Shown: positions 27,670-39,293, counted from the stretch's first letter. The stretch: DNA of 64,000 nucleotides from Rhodococcus sp. 4CII (GCF_014256275.1 NZ_JACCFE010000003.1:124001-188000); one strand, 5' to 3'. Program-made: numbers and translations. The notes: generated by a model from the sequence alone, not told the origin.

Positions 27670-27996
27670 ATGACCCGGATCATGCGCAACACCGTGCTCA
27701 TCCAACTCTCGATCGCGCTCGCGATCGCGGCGATCTTCGGCGTTCTCGTGTCACTCATTTGGGATGGCCTCTACGGGATCGACCCCACTATCAGTCCCGG
27801 CCCCCCGTGGCTTGCCGGTCTGATCGCAGGCGGCGTTGTCCTCGCCGGCGTCGTGATCACCACGCTGATGCTGCACAACGGTGGAGACCTGCACGATGAG
27901 CAACCCGGGGACCACTGGCGAGACGGCCCCGATCTCCATCGGCTCGCCGCGACCGTAGTCGAGGACGACACCCGCGACCGTCCGAGCCGCACATGA
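27670..27996 (+). CDS. two-helix membrane protein
   Basis: 108 residues: MTRIMRNTVLIQLSIALAIA leads into a first helix, a short periplasmic loop (DGLYGIDPTISPGPPW), a second helix LAGLIAGGVVLAGVVITTLM and a cytoplasmic acidic tail. GAAGGAGGC precedes the ATG at 27670. A terminator follows 50 bases after its stop. No family recognised. Confidence 0.6.
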   Translation: MTRIMRNTVLIQLSIALAIAAIFGVLVSLIWDGLYGIDPTISPGPPWLAGLIAGGVVLAGVVITTLMLHNGGDLHDEQPGDHWRDGPDLHRLAATVVEDDTRDRPSRT

Positions 27997-28048
27997 GAAC
28001 CGCAGGAACGGAAATACGGAAACACGGATAGGCGGAAATCCGTATGAG

Positions 28049-28079
28049 GAGAGTCCCCGGCCCGAGGCCGGGGACTCTC
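28049..28079. terminator. bidirectional terminator
   Basis: Perfect 14-bp stem GAGAGTCCCCGGCC / GGCCGGGGACTCTC with a three-base loop, located between two converging genes (stops at 27996 and 28101). Confidence 0.8.
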
Positions 28080-28100
28080 TCGTGTTTGAGGTCTCGCGGA

Positions 28101-28295
28101 TCAGCTGCCGAACCGGAACCAGAACCTGACCACCCGGCCGAGGGCGACGATCACCTTCGCGAAGTCGCGGAGACCGGCGGTGCTGCCGGTGAGGATAACG
28201 ATGAGGATGGCGGTGACCAGGCAGGCGGTCACGAAGAAGACGAAGCACGCGGCGATCACCAGGGCGATCGAGACCAGGATTTCGGGTTGGGCCAT
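28101..28295 (-). CDS. small membrane protein
   Basis: 64 residues from the ATG at 28295, with GAAAGGGG upstream. One or two long hydrophobic segments: ILVSIALVIAACFVFFVTAC and LVTAILIVILTGSTAGLRDF, then a basic end (VVRFWFRFGS). It resembles small plasmid-encoded membrane proteins but no family is recognised. Confidence 0.55.
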   Translation of the reverse strand: MAQPEILVSIALVIAACFVFFVTACLVTAILIVILTGSTAGLRDFAKVIVALGRVVRFWFRFGS

Positions 28296-28467
28296 GTGGA
28301 CCCCTTTCTGTTGGCGGACACACGACGACAGCGACCGTTCTGGTGCTGCCCAAATGAGTGATCTCCAACAGAGGGGCGAGCCCTCTCCCCACCGCAGGTG
28401 GGATACCCAAATCATCGCTTGGGCCTGGCACTTCCGTCAATAGAGACGTCGCAAACAGCATGCGGGG

Positions 28468-28514
28468 TTGACACAGCCCTGCATGGTTCATACTTTTAAC
28501 TAGTAAAAAGTATG
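28468..28514 (+). promoter_or_regulatory. whiB promoter with palindromic operator
   Basis: TTGACA at 28468-28473, exactly 17 bases, then TACTTT at 28491-28496: a good sigma70-type promoter. The -10 element lies inside a 26-bp palindrome, CATACTT-N12-AAGTATG, at 28489-28514. The same half-sites with the same spacing recur at 28852-28877. A bound repressor would block the promoter. Confidence 0.75.
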
Positions 28515-28524
28515 GAGGTGGGTG

Positions 28525-28806
28525 GTGGAAGATCGAAGCGCATCGGACACAGGGGCGTCATGGCGAGACATCGCGGTATGTACGCAGGTGCACCCAGATC
28601 TGTTCTTTCCGGTCAAAGGCGACGGAACGAGCCGACGCGAGGATCTCCGCGCCGCGCAATCGGTATGTGCGGGTTGCCCGGTCTGGCGCCAGTGCTTATC
28701 CGAGGCATTGGCGGCCGGCGAACAGTGGGGCGTCTGGGGTGGGGTGAACATGGAAGCGATCCGCACGGCAAAGCGCCGCCAACGCGTGAAAGCGCTGCTG
28801 CGATGA
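28525..28806 (+). CDS. WhiB-family iron-sulfur transcription factor
   Basis: 93 residues from the GTG at 28525 (GGAGG seven bases upstream). WhiB signature: a first Cys in DIAVCTQVHPDLFFPV, then CAGCPVWRQC (C-x2-C-x5-C) and the GEQWGVWGGVN turn, followed by a basic DNA-binding tail RTAKRRQRVKALL. The four Cys bind a 4Fe-4S cluster sensitive to oxygen, NO or redox change. Plasmid-borne WhiB proteins are frequent in mycolata. The promoter carries the 26-bp palindrome shared with the next gene. Confidence 0.9.
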   Translation: MEDRSASDTGASWRDIAVCTQVHPDLFFPVKGDGTSRREDLRAAQSVCAGCPVWRQCLSEALAAGEQWGVWGGVNMEAIRTAKRRQRVKALLR

Positions 28807-28851
28807 CAGGCCCTCGGTGGCGGGGGTGGGCTGAGTCCGCCCGCGGTCGTC

Positions 28852-28877
28852 CATACTTGGTCCCAGTACCAAGTATG
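28852..28877. promoter_or_regulatory. second copy of the 26-bp operator
   Basis: CATACTTGGT-CCCAGT-ACCAAGTATG, perfect 10-base arms. Outer seven bases on each side and the total length are the same as in the whiB operator. It lies 17 bases before the GTG of the next gene. Confidence 0.75.
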
Positions 28878-28893
28878 CGGAAGGGGCTGGCCT

Positions 28894-29247
28894 GTGATCG
28901 TGTTCCGGATGGGCGACGAGGAACCGCTCGGCCCTGGGGATCCCCTCGGCCGGACTCAGGTCGGATACCGGCCTGGATTAGGCGAGGCCGAATGCTGGAA
29001 CCGCTCCCGGGGAGTGTGGAAGCTGAAGGAGGGGCGGGCCTTGGAGCAGGACCTTGCGGTCGTGGTCGATCCGGACTGGATCGTGCGCGCCGTGGCGCGG
29101 GTGACCGCGGTGTCCAAGCATGGCGATCGCCGAGCCGTCGAAGGCGATGTGATCGAGGGGCATCCGATGGTCGGGCAACCCTTCCCAACCCCGAATACCA
29201 GCCGCAACTCGATCAGCTACCACCCCGACGACGCCTTCTCGGCGTAG
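28894..29247 (+). CDS. hypothetical protein co-regulated with whiB
   Basis: 117 residues from a GTG at 28894 (GGAAGGGG upstream). Strand-rich core: CWNRSRGVWKLKEGRALEQD, LAVVVDPDWIVRAVARVTAV, RRAVEGDVIEGHPMVGQP and a final NTSRNSISYHPDD. This W-x-R, V-x-VAR-V, RN-x-I-x-Y layout is like a small domain found in many actinobacterial accessory proteins, sometimes beside nucleases, but I cannot name it. It carries the same operator as whiB. Confidence 0.55.
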   Translation: MIVFRMGDEEPLGPGDPLGRTQVGYRPGLGEAECWNRSRGVWKLKEGRALEQDLAVVVDPDWIVRAVARVTAVSKHGDRRAVEGDVIEGHPMVGQPFPTPNTSRNSISYHPDDAFSA

Positions 29248-29482
29248 CGGCAGCGGCCCGGCACGGTAACAGTCTCACCGAGCGCCGAACCAAGACTTTC
29301 GTGTGTCGGGCACCACACTCGAGTGGCGCGATCGGGGTGGGATGAATGATGATCTTGAGTTATCGAAGCGACAATCGCTCGTACGCTGAGCGCGGGACGG
29401 CGCCTGAGCGTGACGTGAGCATTGCCGCCGTGGTCAGTCATGCCCCGCGGCGGTCGATGCACCGCACGCAGGGAAGGTCCGT
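29248..29482. other. intergenic region
   Basis: No gene seen. GAAGCGACAATCGCTC near 29366 is a short imperfect hairpin. Frames here are not protein-like. Confidence 0.3.
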
Positions 29483-29599
29483 ATGGCCCGCAGGACGATC
29501 ACCGCACACCCCTCCCATCTGTTTCGCCTCATGGCGTCTGTGGGCGACCCCGAAAGCGCGTGCGCTGACGCACGCAACTTGCGCGGAGGTCGCCGATGA
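29483..29599 (+). CDS. possible 38-residue peptide
   Basis: MARRTITAHPSHLFRLMASV followed by GDPESACADARNLRGGRR. GGGAAGG lies four to five bases before the ATG. It precedes the gene at 29642 by 42 bases. Small and unassigned. Confidence 0.35.
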   Translation: MARRTITAHPSHLFRLMASVGDPESACADARNLRGGRR

Positions 29600-29641
29600 G
29601 CGAGATGCGCGAGACCGGCGAACAATTCACTCAGGAAGGAC

Positions 29642-30274
29642 ATGACGATGGCGGAGTTCGATCCGACGATTCGCGCGGAAGTGGAGCGAATCTGGCGGGA
29701 GCATCTGGGCGTGGACCCGGCAGCGACAAAGACAGAGCTGGCGGCGCAGTTCGACGAGGAGGCAGCGAGGCTCTCGGAGCTGGTGTTGCAGCGAGTCGGG
29801 GGCGGCCAGGGGTACCTGGTGCGGAACTGGAAGGCAGAGCATCCGGGGCAGGATCCGGACGTGATGACGACCCATCAGCTGATCGCCCAGGCCGAGCACG
29901 ACAGCCGGGAGGCAGTGCTGACCGAGGAGCTGTACTCGCAGGTGCCGGAGATCAGCGAGGAGCAGATCGCCCGGGAGTTGAAGATCGAGGAACGGATCGA
30001 GGCGGAGATCGCGGCGAAGCGCCAGGCCCGCGACCCCGACCGATGGCGGACGGGGATGGTCGAGGTGCCGGACCTGGCCCGTCAGGTGGTCCGCAGGGTG
30101 TGGCCGAGCGAGGCGATGACGTTTCGGACGTACGCGGAATCACTGATCGCGCAACGGATGGAGGACAACGTGAAGACGCCGCTAACGGCGGCGGATCCGC
30201 TGGCCGACGAGTTGGCGCAGATGATCGACGAGCAGATCAAGGCATCGAAGGCCGCGGGGAACCGAGTGGTGTAG
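29642..30274 (+). CDS. hypothetical acidic helical protein
   Basis: 210 residues, beginning MTMAEFDPTIRAEVERIWRE; nearly all helical with many Glu, Ala and Arg (KTELAAQFDEEAARLSELVL; EQIARELKIEERIEAEIAAK), ending ADELAQMIDEQIKASKAAGN. AGGAAGG precedes the ATG. It ends 14 bases before the next gene and is probably part of the same conjugation- or plasmid-maintenance-type operon as the methyltransferase-helicase. No family recognised. Confidence 0.65.
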   Translation: MTMAEFDPTIRAEVERIWREHLGVDPAATKTELAAQFDEEAARLSELVLQRVGGGQGYLVRNWKAEHPGQDPDVMTTHQLIAQAEHDSREAVLTEELYSQVPEISEEQIARELKIEERIEAEIAAKRQARDPDRWRTGMVEVPDLARQVVRRVWPSEAMTFRTYAESLIAQRMEDNVKTPLTAADPLADELAQMIDEQIKASKAAGNRVV

Positions 30275-30288
30275 CTCCACCGGAGTTG

Positions 30289-32144
30289 GTGGCCTATGCG
30301 CAGGCCGCCCGACATCTCGACGAGGTCGAGAGCAAGCTGTCCACTCTGATCCGCGGGGCACAGCAGATCCAGGTGCAGGCCGCCGAAACCGCGTTGCTGG
30401 GAACCGATCCGGAGCTGATCGATGACTTGACGGCGACCGCGGAACGGATGGCGGCCCGGGTCGAGCGGGTTTCGGCCGATGCGCACGAGGCCCGCGACGC
30501 CGCGGCCGAGCGTGCCCGGCAGGTGTGCACTGATGCCGGCTACGACGTCGACGGGGTGGATGTCGCCGCGGTCAGCCGGGCGCGGCCGCCGCGCCGGACC
30601 TGGCGGGATCGGCCCGCCACCGACCGCCAGCAGTCGTATCTGCGCACCTTGCGGCGTAGGCGTGGGTTGCCGGTGCGGCTGCCCGACGACCTGACGATCG
30701 GTCGCGCCGACGAGCAGATCAAGATGCTGCGCGCCCGGTCCGGGAAGGTCGCCGACGCCTCCGATCCGGAGATCGCCCGCATCCTGGCCGAAGCGGAAAC
30801 GCAACGGGCGCGGGACGAGCACGCCGAGCACACCGGACCGCCGCTGTCGCCGGGGCAGGCACGTGAGCGCTCCGCACTGATCCGCGACCAGCTCGAAGCC
30901 CAGAAAGCGGACCGGGAACACCGACCACCGCAAACGCCCACTCCGACACCGGAGACGGAGAACCTCACGGGTCGGCGGCCGCTGCGGGAGCTGGTTGCCG
31001 AGTTCACCGCCCAGCGCGAACCCACCGCCCCCGTCGAGGACGTCACCGCGTTGCTCGACGAGATCACCGGGCAGGTGATGGCCGACGAGGACCTCAACCT
31101 GGCCGCCGGAGCGCAGTCGAACACCTTTGAGCAGTTCACGTCCTGGGCCATGCGCCGCGCCCACGACGAGGTGCAGGCCGGTCTGGTCGAGCAGGTGGTG
31201 AGCGAGGACCCGCAGATCGCGGCCGTCGCCCGCGCCGCCCTCGACGACCCGGCGCACTGGCAGGCTGCCGCCGCCCAGCTGCCCGCCCGCCTCTGGGCGC
31301 AGCACCACCCCGACCGTGCGGCCGCCGACGCCGCGGTCACCGCCCTCGAAGCCGACCCGGCCGTTGCCGAGGCCGCGACCGGCCGCGCCGAGCAATTCAC
31401 CGCCGCACTGCCGGTGCAGCAGGCCATCGACACCGTCCTCGCCGCCGCCGGCCCCGAAACCGAAACGCAGCGGCAGCAACTGGCCGAGGACACCCTGACC
31501 CGGGTACAGGCCAACAGCCACCGCACCGACCCGGTGGACTGGCGGCAGATCGGCCGCGACGCCTGGACCGAACACGGACCCGGCGGCGGAGCCCCGATTC
31601 CGGCGGCGGACCCGCGAGTCCGCGCCGCGCTCGACGGCGTCCCGGTCGGTGACCCACGTACCGAGCAGATCTTCACCGACTGGAACCGCGGCTGGAACGG
31701 CGCCCGGACCGAGTGGGCGCGCGAACGCGAGGACGAGGTCCTCACCGACTCTCAGGCCGAGATGGTCACCCACCCCCGCCTGCAGGTGCTGCGGCGACGA
31801 CCCGAGGACTACCTCAGCGTCGGCCGCCACCGGCTGCTCAACCACACCGTCAGCGACTGGCTGCTGTCCGTCGACTCCGCCGACCCGCAGTACCAGGCGG
31901 CGGCGCACTGGCTGCACGACAACATCGCCACCACCCTCGACACGGTCCACGAGGCAGTCAAGACCTCCCCGAGCTGGCCGCACCCGCACCGGAGACCGCA
32001 CCGGCCGTCGAGGCTGACGTGGCGGCCGAGATCCCGGCCACCGCGGTGGACGCGCCTAAGGCTGCTGTGGAGGCCGGCGACGAGATCCCGGACCGGGAGA
32101 AGATCCACGCCTGGCTCGATGCCCACGCGTGCACACCGCACTGA
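30289..32144 (+). pseudogene. large helical plasmid protein, frameshifted near its end
   Basis: About 615 residues. The frame begins around TTG 30286 or GTG 30289, 14 bases after the previous stop, and runs as a long Glu/Ala/Arg-rich helical protein: ARHLDEVESKLSTLIRGAQQ, a TDRQQSYLRTLRRRRGLPVR segment, LAAGAQSNTFEQFTSWAMRR, and RPEDYLSVGRHRLLNHTVSD. Near 31961 one base is missing; the next frame carries on with LPELAAPAPETAPAVEADVA and DREKIHAWLDAHACTPH to a stop at 32144. This overlaps the GTG at 32129 of the next gene. Such proteins accompany DarB-like methyltransferase-helicases on actinobacterial elements; function unknown. Confidence 0.55.
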
Positions 32145-35100
32145 TGCTCGACGGCGCCGATGACACCGTCATGGCCGAGGCCGAGACAGGCGGCCGCCGG
32201 CGCCCGGGTTCTGATCCCGGACGCCAGCCTGCGCGCGTGGCAGGCGGCCGGGAGCATCGACGACCGCGCCGCCGACGTCGAAAAATGGCGGGACTGGGCC
32301 CAGAGCGAGCTACGTCAGGACCCCTGGTGGTGGCCCTGGCGGCGAGCACCCTGGTGAGCAAACGGACCAGCGTCGTCCTCGAGGCCGCCGCCGCAGACCT
32401 CGCCGACCGCCTCACCGGCCGCCCGGACCTCGCCGCGGTGATCGACGACCACGGCGGTCACCAGTGGCTCACCGCCGAGGTCCGCGGCCCCATCCTGGGC
32501 GCACTCGGAGACACCTACCGCGACAAGGCCACCGACTGGCTCGCCCGCGACATCAACACCTTCGTGGCGACGGGCCGTCCCCGCACCCAGGTACACCGGT
32601 TCACCCTGCACACCGGCACCCCCATATGGGAGGTCACCACCGACGGCGGTAACAGCCGAGAGCTGTGGGGCGGGCATCACCTACCCGCGGTGCGCCGCGC
32701 CACGACCTCAGGCCGCGACACCAGCGCAGGTCCGGTCCGGGAGGGCCTTACTGCCGAACAGGCCCGCGGCCGGTTCGCCGAGATCACCGGGCGGGCACTG
32801 AGCCAGGACGAGGTGTTCGCCGCGGCCGCAACATCGCTGCACCCGAGCCTGAACCGGACCGGGTTCTTGACCTCGCAGGGATGCCGGGAGCTGCGCGGAC
32901 GCGTCCTCACCGAGTTCGAGCGCGACCACCGCGACCTGGCGGCAGCCTGCCGCGCCCACGGACTCGACACCTCGGAGCTGTTGCGCCTGGACATCGCCCA
33001 TCAGGCTTTCGACACCCTGCACACCAGCGCCCGTGAGCCCGACGACTTGTTCACCGCGGCGACCGGACCGGCCGATCTCGAGGCGTTGCGGGACTCGGAA
33101 TACCTTGTCGGCGAACCCGGCCAGGACCGGGCGCAGGTCAACTATCGGTGGCGCACCAAGGACTGGCAGGTCACCCGCGGCGGCGCCGAACCGGTCATCA
33201 CGGCAACCCTTGCCGAGGCGATCGCCACCGCCCGCACCGGACGGCGCGCCGAGTCGGCTGCGGCGACCGAGGTCACCGCGAGCATCATCGGTGAGCGCGA
33301 CACCCGCGACCACCTCGAGAACGAACCCGCAGCCGACGCTCCGCCCGTCGCCGTCCAGCCGGTCCCGGACCAGCCGGGCGCGGCGGCCGCGAACTTCGTC
33401 CTCGGAGCCGAGGTACTGGCCCCGTCCGGGGCAAAGGCCCGCGCCCGGGCGAACATCGACGCGATCCGCCTGGTGCACCAGCTCGGCGACGAACACCGGG
33501 CAGCGACCCCGGCCGAACAGCGGATCCTCGCCGCCTGGTCCGGGTGGGGTGCGGTCCCGGACATCTTCGACAAGCGCAAACCGGAGTGGGACGAGCTCCG
33601 CACCGACCTCTCCGCCGTGCTGACCCCGCCGGAGATCGACGCCGCCCGCGCCTCCACCCTCAACGCCCACTACACCGATCCGGCGATCGCGGCCGAGATG
33701 TGGTCCGCGCTGGGCAGAGCCGGGTTCACCGGCGGCCGGGTCCTCGAACCGGGCTGTGGGGCCGGCAACTTCATCGGTCACGCCCCGAAGGGCACCCGGA
33801 TGGTCGGGGTGGAGCTGGACCCGATGACCGCCCAGATCGCACACCACCTGTACCCGGGGCACCAGGTCCGGGGTCACGGATTCGAGAAGTTCTCCCCCGA
33901 CGAGGGCGCCTTCACCGCGGTGATCGGCAATGTCCCGTTCGGCAACTTCGCGGTCGGTGACCCGCTGCACAACCCGTCCGGGCTGACCATTCACAACTAT
34001 TTCCTCCGTAAGTCCCTGGCGCTGACCGAAACCGGTGGTTACGTCGCGGTCATCACCAGCGCTTTCACCTCCGACGCCCAGCGGACCAAGGCCCGCGAGG
34101 AGATCGCCGAACTCGGCGACCTGGTTGGCGCACTGCGGTTGCCGACCAAGGCATTCGACCGGCAGGCCGGTACCGATGTGGTCACCGACCTGCTGATCTT
34201 CCGGCGCCGCGAGGCCGGTCGCGCACCGGCAGCGGCGACCGAGCAGTGGATCACCACCTCGAAGGCTGAGCTGGCCGACGGTGAGATCCAGGTCAACGAC
34301 TACTTCCTGGCCAACCCGGAGAACGTGCTCGGCGAACTCGGGGTCGGGTCGGGCATGTACTCGGCGGCCACCTTGAAGGTGACCGCCGACCCGTCCCGCC
34401 CGTTGGCCACCCAGGTCCGTGACCGGCTGACCGCGATCGTCGACGGCGCGAAGAGGGCGGGGCTCGGGCAGGACGCCGAACAGCCGGCCGCCGACCCGAT
34501 GCTCGATCGGGTCGGGCTGGTCACTGCGGAAGAAGCCGCGATCACCGAGGTTCCGGGATCCGTGCGGTTCAACGACGAGATCGAAATGTTCGAGCAGCTC
34601 TCCCTCGGCGGCCGGTGGACGCCGGTGCCGTCGAAGATCGACAAGGCCCGCACCGCCCAGTGGAAGTCCATGCTCGCCATGGCCGGCACAGTCACCGACC
34701 TCGTCGACTCCCAGCGCACCGGCGGCGACGAGGACACCAAGAACCGGCTGCGGGCGCAGCTGAACCGCCAGTACGACGGGTATGCGCGCAAGTACGGGCC
34801 GCTCAACCGGTTCACCTGGGTCACTCCGGGCCCGCCGACGCAGAAGGTCATCGACAAACGCTTCGCCGACCTGGAGAAGAAGTGGCGGACCAACAACGGC
34901 GACGAGACCGGCCCGGTCACCGGGGCACTACCCGAGGACGTCGCCGCCCGACTGCTGGCGGAGGCATCCGAGCCGAACCCGCCGTGGAAGAAGATGCGGC
35001 ACCTCGAGGGCGCCATCCGCTACGACCCGGCGATCCAGCTGGTCCGCAGCATCGAAATCTTCGACGAGGACACCCAGCAGGCGCGGAAGTCGAAGATCTT

Positions 35101-38100
35101 CACCGAGGACGTCATCACCCCGCCGCAGCGAGCCCAGTCCGCCCAGGACGTCGCCGAAGCGCTGGCAGTCAGCTTGGACGAGACCGGGCAGGTCGACCTG
35201 GACCGAATCTCCGGGCTGGTCGGCATCGACATCGACGCCGCCCGGAACCAACTCGCCGGGCTGGTCTTCCCCAACCCGGAAGACCCGACCGAGCTGATCC
35301 CGGCCCCGAGGTTCCTGTCCGGAAACGTGCGGGAGAAGTTGGCGGCCACCGAAGCCGCCGCCAGGTCGGACCCGCAGCTCTACGCCGGCGCGGTCGATGC
35401 ACTGCGGCAGGTGATCCCGGCGGATCTGGATCCGACCAACATCACCGTCCGCCCCGGCGCGAACTGGGTGCCGACCCCGATGTACGCGCAGTTCATCCGG
35501 GAAGCGTTCTCGGTGCACCCGGACACCCGCATCGCGGTCGAGTACTCCCCCATCACCGCGTCCTGGGACTTCACGATCGCCGGGGACCAGTACACCGACC
35601 CCTACGGGCTGCCGTACGAAACCGCCGGGGACCGGCGCGGCGTCGACGGGTTGTCGTTGCTGGAGAAGATCGCCAACAACCAGCCCATCCGGGTGTTCAA
35701 GACCGAGGCCGAACTCGAGCACTCCCCCAAGCCGCGGTTCCACGAAGAGCTCACCGAGGAACTTCAACAGCGGGCCGAGATGCTCGAAACGGCGTTCGGG
35801 GACTGGCTGTTCAACGACCCGGCCCGCACCGCCGAGCTGACCCGAGTGTTCAACGACCGGTTCAACTCCTTCGTCGACCCCGCCTACAACGGGCAGGGAC
35901 GCACCTTCCCCGGACTGCGGATCGCACCGCATCCGCACCAGGCCGCCGTCGCGGTGCGGCAGATCAACGAACCGTCGGTGCTCCTCGACCACACCGTCGG
36001 CACCGGCAAGACCTGGTCGATCACGATGTGCGCGATGGAGATGCGCCGCCTCGGGCAGATCAAACAGCCCTGGGTGGTGGTCCCGAACCACCTCATCGAC
36101 CAGTGGGGCCGCGAGGTCGCCGACGCCTACCCCGGTGCCCGGGTGCTGGTCGGGGACGACTTCAAATCCCGCGCCGACCGGCAACTGTTCATGGCGCAAT
36201 CGGCGTCCCAGGACTGGGATCTGGTGATCGTCCCGGAACCGGCCTTCACCAAGATGCAGTGTTCGGTCGACACCCAGGCCGCCTACATCGCCGACGAGAT
36301 CACCAAGCTCGAACAAGCCCGGGAAGCCGCTACCGGGCAGAACACGATCAAGGAGATCGAGAAGGCCAAGAAGCGGTGGCAGGACAAGCTCGAGAAGAAG
36401 ATCAACGCCGACTCCAAGGACGTCGGCTTCTCCTTCGAGCAAACCGGCTGTGACTACCTGTTTCTCGACGAAGCGCACATGTGGAAGAACCTCTCCCGCC
36501 AGTCCAACAACGCCGACCTGGCGCTGCGGGAAGGATCGAGCCGGGCCACCGACCTGGACATGAAACTGTCCTACCTGCGGCGGAAGTACCGCCAGCGCGC
36601 CGCCGTCGAGGGCCGCAAACCCGTTCCGGAGAAGGTCGTCACCTTCGCCACCGGCACCCCGGTCGCCAACAGCATGTCCGAGCTGTGGGTGATGACGAAG
36701 TACCTGCGCCCGGACCTGCTCGAGGCTGGCGGCATGGAGAACATCGACGCCTGGGCGGCGAACTTCGCCGCGATGCGCCAATCGGTCGAAATGAACGTCA
36801 CCGGCTCCGAACTGCGGTCGGTGTCGAGGATCGGCAAGTTCGTCAACCTGCCCGCCCTGATGGCGATGAACGCCCAGTTCACCGACGTCGTCATCCGCGA
36901 GCAGGTCCCCGCGACCCTTCCCGAGATCGCCGGCGGCGGCCGCCAGAACCTGACCTTCGAAATGCCGCAACAGGTCCGAGACTTCATGATCGACCTGGAC
37001 GAGCGGATGCAGATGTACACCGGCAAGACCGCGCACATCGACAACCCACTCAAGATCGGCAGCGACGGCGCCAACGTCACCCTCGACCCCCGCCTCGGCG
37101 GCCTCGACGCACCACCAGCGGGCGAAGGCCGGGTCGACCTGCTGGTGAACAAGCTCTGGGAGATCGAGCAACGCACCGCCGACACCGTCTACTACGACGA
37201 GGCCGGCAACCCGGAACCACGCACCGGCGGTCTGCAGATCGTGTTCCTCGACCGCGGCACCCCCAAGACCGGCCGCGACGACACCGTCTACGACATCATT
37301 CGCGCCGACCTGGTCGCCCGCGGCATGTCCCCCGGCGCGGTCCAGTTCATCCAGGACTACCCCAAGCCGAAGGACAAGCGGGAGTTGTTCGCCGCCTGCC
37401 GACGCGGAGAGGTGAAAGTGCTCATCGGCTCGTCGGAGACGATGGGCACCGGCATGAACGTGCAGAAACGCGCGACCGCGCTCTACCACGTCGACTGCCC
37501 CTGGCGGCCCGCGGACCTCGAACAACGCGAGGGCCGGATCATCCGGCAGGGCAACCAGAACAAGACCGTCGAGATCATCAACATCGTCGGGGAACGCTCC
37601 TACGACACCACCAAGTGGCAGACCGTGGAGAAGAAGTCCGCGTACATCGAGCAGCTTCGCCGCGGGGCGATCGACTTCTCCGAGGCCGAAGACATCGGCA
37701 GCGACGACATGACCTCGTCGATGGCCGCGACCAAGGCCGCCGCGACCGGCGATCCCCGCTACATCGAGGTCGTCGAACTCGAAACCCGCCTCCGCAAACT
37801 CAACGCCGAAGCCCGCGCCCATCGCTCCGACCAGGAGCGAATCAAGTGGCAGCTGCACGACAACCGCACCCGATTGCCGATCCTGACCAAGGAGATCGAG
37901 GAAGGCCGCGAAGTCGCCGACGCCCTCACCGCCTGGGGTGAACTGCCCCGCAAACAGCGGACCCTCACCGTGGGCGGGCGTGCGGTCTCATTCGCCGAAC
38001 CGGCGGAGGTACGCAAGGCGGTGCAAACCCGGCTGGCGCACATCGCCGGTGACCTCGAACGCCAACCCGACGGCCAGCACATGGTGGTCGAGATTGCCGG

Positions 38101-39107
38101 CGCCGAAATTTCGATGGGCCGGCTCCCGGTCGGCGGGTACGCATTCCGCCTCACCGGTGGCATCGTCCGCACCGTCGACGCCGAGGTCGTCGACCTGGCG
38201 CTCGGCAGCGCCGACGGCGGATCCGGCATGGTGACCCGGCTGACCAACATGGCCGCCGACCTGCCCGCCGCGATGGACCTGCACGTCAAGGACCGCGACT
38301 ACATGGTCACCCAGACCGAGCAGCTCGCCGACAAGCTCGGGGTCCCGTTCGCCAAGACCGACGAGATCACCCGCCTCACACACCTACAACGAGATGCGGG
38401 CCGACCTCGCCGCCCGGGAGAACTCGCCCGAGGCGCTCGCCGAGAAGGAGGCGACCAAGGAACGATTGGCGGCCGCCGGCATGTACCGCGGGTGGACCCG
38501 CGACCTCAACCCCACCCGCGGGCACGCCGAAGACCAGGGCATGACCGAGGACGAGCTGCGGGAAGCCACCCCGGGCCGGATGGTGGAGGCCGCGAAGGAG
38601 CACGCCGAACGCAAGGCTGAGCGGGCGGCGAACCCGCAACCACCGCGGTGGCAGCGCACCGACGAGATCGGCTCCGAGCTCACCGCCGGATTCGACCGTG
38701 ACACCGGCGATCCCGGCGCCGTGGTGAAGTGGACCGGCCGCGACTGGTACTGGTCCGCCCACAACGACAGGGAAACCCTCGACAGCGGCACCTTCCCCCA
38801 CCGGGACGCCGCGATCTCCGCCGCCGAGAAGACCGTCGGAACGGTCCTCGCGGAAGTCGCCATTCCACCGGTGGCGGTGTGGGAAAGAGACCACGCTGCG
38901 CTGACCGAGGCGCGCGCCAACGGCGGCCAGCCTGCGGCCGCCGCCGAGACGGTGACCGACACGGAGTTGGCCGAGGTCATGCGGCTGGTCCAGTCCGACT
39001 ACCCCACCCACGCAACTGCGGCCGCCGCAACGAACACCGCCACGATCGAGCGGATCCCACCCGGACTGCGAGCCGAACGCGGCCGCGACACCGGCCGGGA
39101 ACGGTGA
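32129..39107 (+). CDS. DarB-like DNA methyltransferase-helicase
   Basis: About 2,300 residues. Around residue 540 an adenine-methyltransferase motif I appears (VLEPGCGAGNFIG), followed by IGNVPFGNF, the variant motif IV. Around residue 1290 a superfamily-2 helicase begins: Walker A LDHTVGTGKTWS, DEAH box (LFLDEAHMWKN), motif III FATGTPVANSMSE and motif VI LEQREGRIIRQGNQ. The fusion is like phage P1 DarB and large anti-restriction or conjugation proteins of ICEs, which protect incoming DNA. Two compensating one-base shifts (near 32186 and 32322) hide LIPDASLRAWQAAGSIDDRA in another frame; a third near 38379 moves the last 240 residues to the frame ending at 39107. Confidence 0.8.
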
Positions 39108-39293
39108 TATCAGGCGGGCATGATATGCGTTTAACGGTCGCTGGATGTCGTGCCCGCCCAATTCACGGCCGGAAATAGTGCCTACCATCTAAGCTCCATC
39201 AGCAGGTAAGGCTGTGGTGATCATCCACGCATCAGCCCCTGCGGTCTACCGGTATGAAACGATTGATATCCCATAGCTCATTCGGGGGTGCAG
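39108..39293. other. intergenic region at a composition change
   Basis: 186 bases between the methyltransferase-helicase and the lower-GC pair downstream. Contains GATATCAGGCGGGCATGATAT near the start. No gene. Confidence 0.35.

Noticed and set aside
29596..30288. Upstream extension of the frame of the gene at 30289, starting at ATG 29596
   Set aside because: Gly/Arg/Asp-rich and overlaps the well-formed gene at 29642-30274 in another frame. The real start is near 30286-30289.
34928..37858. 976-residue open frame on the minus strand
   Set aside because: It lies antisense to the intact methyltransferase-helicase core. The translation is a low-complexity mix of Gly/Val/Asp typical of antisense frames in high-GC DNA; the plus frame has all helicase motifs.
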